DNA of 64,000 nucleotides from Paramuribaculum sp. (lineage in GTDB: Bacteria; Bacteroidota; Bacteroidia; Bacteroidales; Muribaculaceae), in NCBI GenBank assembly GCA_022511125.1, contig JAFLSD010000008.1, positions 62,001-126,000 on the forward strand, in the 5' to 3' direction. The notes under the pieces are model-generated. The model was not told the DNA's origin, did no database searches, and saw nothing but the letters and a program-made list of their open reading frames with translations. A program made the translations under genes and the position numbers. Position 1 is the first letter of the stretch, and each line of letters begins with the position of its first letter. Below, in pieces: positions 61,701-64,000 of this stretch.

Positions 61701-61708
61701 CAAAGATA
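61701..61708 (-). promoter_or_regulatory. -7 element upstream of the microprotein
   Basis: TATCTTTG on the minus strand, full match; TTCG about 21 bases upstream is a weak -33 box. Confidence 0.5.
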
Positions 61709-61776
61709 ATACCGGAGTAGGGCAGGAATCGAACACTGTTAAACTAAAAAACTATAAAATATAGATTTTTTTTCTA

Positions 61777-62586
61777 TTATTTTTTGTGTTGATTTACTTC
61801 AGCTGCCTTCACTCGTACTATCAGCGAATCCAGACGATTACAGATCACCGAATCCTCTCTCCTCAATAGCCACGGCTGAAACTGGTTGAACGATACGGCT
61901 GTACCCATATCTAAATTATCGAATTTCCCCTCCATTGCCAATGCTGTTTTCTCGTTCACAACCGCATAGTCTATCTCGCCCGTTGCCACTAAAATCACTA
62001 ACTGTTCGTTACCGTACTCATGTTCCTCGACCGTGTAGATTGTGTCGCCTATCTCCGAAGACATCGCCCTGATCCGTTCGATGGCCGGAGAATCGGAGAG
62101 AACGTGGAGGGTCTTTCCCCCTAAATCAAGTTGTGAGGCCACGAAATAGTGTTTTGAGCTGTCAGCTCGCTGGACGAGAAGCTGTTTGTCTAAATAGATA
62201 GGCTCTGTTACGGCAAATTCTTCCGAAACGGCTACTGTCTGTGGCACACTTCCCACGATGATGTCGAAACGTCCGGAGCGCAGTCCTTCAAGTGCTTCGC
62301 TGATAGTTACTATGGGATGAAATTTAAGCTTGAGATTTCCTATAGAGGCAATTTGACGCAGGAGGTCGTAGGAATAGCCGCCCAACGTGTCACCTTCACG
62401 GTAAAGAGTCATAGGGCCGTATTCGATGCCAACGTCAAGCGTATCGCCGCCTGATTCAATGGGTTGTGGCTTTTCTAAATTCTCGCTGCCACGGTTTTTT
62501 AGAAGCGACATCGCGATTATTACTCCCGCTAACAAAATGAAATATAGCAGAATACGAAGATTCGGTTTTCGAGATAAACGTCGCAT
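61777..62586 (-). CDS. Membrane-anchored solute-binding protein family 3 (MltF N-domain-like)
   Basis: 269 residues. One N-terminal membrane helix (about 12-28), then a type II periplasmic-binding fold: LDVGIEYGPMTLYREGDTLGG, FDIIVGSVPQT, GKTLHVLSDSPA and GEIDYAVVNEKTAL. Family members bind amino acids for ABC transporters, but there is no permease or ATPase here. The anchor and layout match the regulatory N-terminal domain of lytic transglycosylase MltF with the lysozyme-like domain missing (MltF is about twice as long). 12 bases after the porin gene, so co-transcribed with it. Confidence 0.82.
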   Translation of the reverse strand: MRRLSRKPNLRILLYFILLAGVIIAMSLLKNRGSENLEKPQPIESGGDTLDVGIEYGPMTLYREGDTLGGYSYDLLRQIASIGNLKLKFHPIVTISEALEGLRSGRFDIIVGSVPQTVAVSEEFAVTEPIYLDKQLLVQRADSSKHYFVASQLDLGGKTLHVLSDSPAIERIRAMSSEIGDTIYTVEEHEYGNEQLVILVATGEIDYAVVNEKTALAMEGKFDNLDMGTAVSFNQFQPWLLRREDSVICNRLDSLIVRVKAAEVNQHKK

Positions 62587-62598
62587 GGCGCAGATTTG

Positions 62599-64000
62599 TT
62601 AATTGGCGAAGTCAACCGATATACCCATCTGGAATCTGCGCGGATTCATCGGATAGTGGGGGAGTGCGAAATAACGCTTGCCCATGAGTCCCTGGTTGAT
62701 GTGCGACATCATTACGTAAAATCTCGCGCGGCTCAGTTTCATGTTGACATACAGGTTCATAAACGGATAGTTCCCCACTTTCAGCTCTTGCTGGTTGGAG
62801 AATGTCATTGTGGCCGGCTGATAGTTCGGAGCGTAATATTTCGTGTAGTAGTCGCAGTCTATACCGAACTGAACATCAAGCACTTTTACGACCCTAAACT
62901 GCAAGTAGAGATTGGAATAAATAGCCAATTTTGGAGCCGGGAGGACGGCTTGGTTAGTCGTTGTCTGATAAGTTATCCGGTTGCGCCAGTTAAGAGCCTT
63001 GTATTGAAAGTCCTGATGAAGCGACGCACTGAAAACCTGCACGTTACCTCCCTCCTGAGTCGGTAACGACCGGGAATCGAAATATAAAAGATTTTGGATG
63101 TTTTCCACTCCGACATTCAGATAAGTTCCTGAAAATGGAAGTGATAGATAGCCTCCTACTTTGAAGCGGCGAGTTTTGCCGAAGTCGTTTTGCCAGATGA
63201 AATGATTTGAAACGTATTCTTTCATCAGATATGGCACGGCTTCATTGGAAAAATTGCCGTAGCCCGTGATTCTCACAGAGTCACCGAAAAGCTTGAACAG
63301 GGTCGAAACCTCACCGTCGATACGGATATCGCCTGCTGCCGCACCCAAGAGACCGAAACGGGCGCCGACATTGTAGCGCAACAGGCGCCCCGTCTGTTTG
63401 GTGAGCTGACCGCCTACATATACGAGGTTCTCAGTGGTACGGGCTGCTATCTTCTCGTCGAAAGGATAGGGAGTAAGGCCTGAGGGGCGATCGTCGCCGT
63501 AAATTGGTATCGAATCCGGAGTCTGATTGTAACGTCTGATTTCGTGCGTGATATAAGCACCTAAGCCGGCTTTGGCCCATTTGTTGAACCCTTCCAATAG
63601 CGATATACCGAGCGTGTTTGACAGCGACCAGTACGATGTCTCGTCGTGGGTTCCGTTCAGTGAAAGATAGGTGTTTTCCCAAAATTCCCGTCCCTGCGTC
63701 GTATTGGTATTGTCGAAAATATGATTGCTCCTGTTGAAATTCAGAGTCCAGATGAAACTCGAAACAGGAATGTAGGTGCGGTGCTCGATAGTATCACCCG
63801 GGATGGTGTCGTTGGGAGGTGTGATATGCCAGTAACCTACTTTGTAGCGTTGGTTGAGGTAAAATTCTTCTCCTCTGAGACGATTGAAAGCTCCCGACAG
63901 ACGCGTCGGTATCGACTTCGGATTGATTGTTGGCGTTCCACCCTGCAGTACAGCCGGATCGATGATATACAAATCGTCGGTTATACCGCCGTTCTCCTGA
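62599..64000 (-). CDS. Putative outer-membrane porin (Porin_10-like), 5' end outside window
   Basis: The frame stays open to base 64000, so the N-terminus is missing; 467 codons are visible. Alternating strands with many aromatics, SSFIWTLNFNRSNHIFDN, LGAYITHEIRRY, YLKLFGDSVRITGYGNF-type sequence (region about 63250-63310) and the C-terminal PMNPRRFQMGISVDFAN support a beta-barrel of the Bacteroidetes putative-porin group. Function is probably general diffusion or unknown. First visible gene of a porin/solute-binding-protein pair. Confidence 0.82.
   Translation of the reverse strand, partial: QENGGITDDLYIIDPAVLQGGTPTINPKSIPTRLSGAFNRLRGEEFYLNQRYKVGYWHITPPNDTIPGDTIEHRTYIPVSSFIWTLNFNRSNHIFDNTNTTQGREFWENTYLSLNGTHDETSYWSLSNTLGISLLEGFNKWAKAGLGAYITHEIRRYNQTPDSIPIYGDDRPSGLTPYPFDEKIAARTTENLVYVGGQLTKQTGRLLRYNVGARFGLLGAAAGDIRIDGEVSTLFKLFGDSVRITGYGNFSNEAVPYLMKEYVSNHFIWQNDFGKTRRFKVGGYLSLPFSGTYLNVGVENIQNLLYFDSRSLPTQEGGNVQVFSASLHQDFQYKALNWRNRITYQTTTNQAVLPAPKLAIYSNLYLQFRVVKVLDVQFGIDCDYYTKYYAPNYQPATMTFSNQQELKVGNYPFMNLYVNMKLSRARFYVMMSHINQGLMGKRYFALPHYPMNPRRFQMGISVDFAN

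Larger units (their letters stand above)
61339..61776. other. 438-base region between the PEGA gene and the solute-binding protein gene
   Basis: Holds the microprotein and its promoter (61547-61708). In 61339-61546, AT-rich with pyrimidine-rich tracts, I see nothing. GGAATCGAAC at 61725-61734 resembles a tRNA T-loop, but no tRNA can be folded around it. Confidence 0.5.

Noticed and set aside
61710-61740. tRNA remnant or attachment site suggested by a T-loop-like GTTCGATTCC (minus strand)
   Set aside because: No acceptor or anticodon arm can be folded on either side and no integrase or direct repeat is near.

Overview
The window reads as chromosome from a gut-type Bacteroidales bacterium; Muribaculaceae is my best guess, by inference only. 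The evidence is a SusC/SusD pair with a surface lipoprotein, a fused LpxC/FabZ, a fused FeoA/FeoB, a lipoprotein-type TamA (TamL) next to TamB and LptD, a dipeptidyl peptidase III of the Bacteroides type, and many Bacteroidetes promoters of the TAnnTTTG (-7) type with few strong Shine-Dalgarno sites. Nearly all of the window is core housekeeping sequence. There is no transposase, phage gene, CRISPR array or rRNA operon.

Layout. 1-3277: end of a polysaccharide-uptake locus (susC 3' end, susD, small lipoprotein, terminator). 3283-5060: gene-free GC-rich array of short hairpin modules. 5125-11815 (minus): guanine deaminase, a dicarboxylate/amino-acid symporter, an MFS carrier, aspartate:alanine exchanger AspT and aspartate 4-decarboxylase AspD, together a likely proton-motive aspartate decarboxylation cycle. 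11882-15339 (minus): lpxD, lpxC/fabZ, lpxA, tRNA-Gln, terminator. 15451-17844: feoAB, with a palindrome centred on its -33 element. 17992-21463 (minus): folate salvage, CtpA-type protease, dCMP deaminase, M15 peptidase. 21526-22730 (plus): Xer recombinase and ribosome hibernation factor. 22954-32956 (minus): tamL, tamB, lptD, an outer-membrane biogenesis operon. 33276-37896: transketolase and an OmpR-type two-component pair. 38121-43908 (minus): dxr, rseP, rlmI, DPP III. 44029-51027: flippase, lipoprotein, class I fumarase, UDP-glucose dehydrogenase and GH20 hexosaminidase. 51120-53667: glutamate dehydrogenase and a META lipoprotein. 53767-56217 (plus): split chromate transporter and folC. 56214-58389 (minus): RidA, YihY, rhodanese. 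58460-59450: a second hairpin array, inverted relative to the first. 59479-64000 (minus): PEGA/FISUMP surface protein, a tiny membrane ORF, a solute-binding protein and a porin that runs off the edge.

The most unusual content is non-coding. Two arrays 53 kb apart are built from the same six or more hairpin types in the same order; between arrays the arms are kept while the 3-4 base loops change. In addition there are two (perhaps three) copies of a small intergenic transcript unit (promoter, conserved 5' segment, intrinsic terminator) that look like a paralogous sRNA family, and palindromes placed over the -33 boxes of feoAB and gdhA that look like operators.
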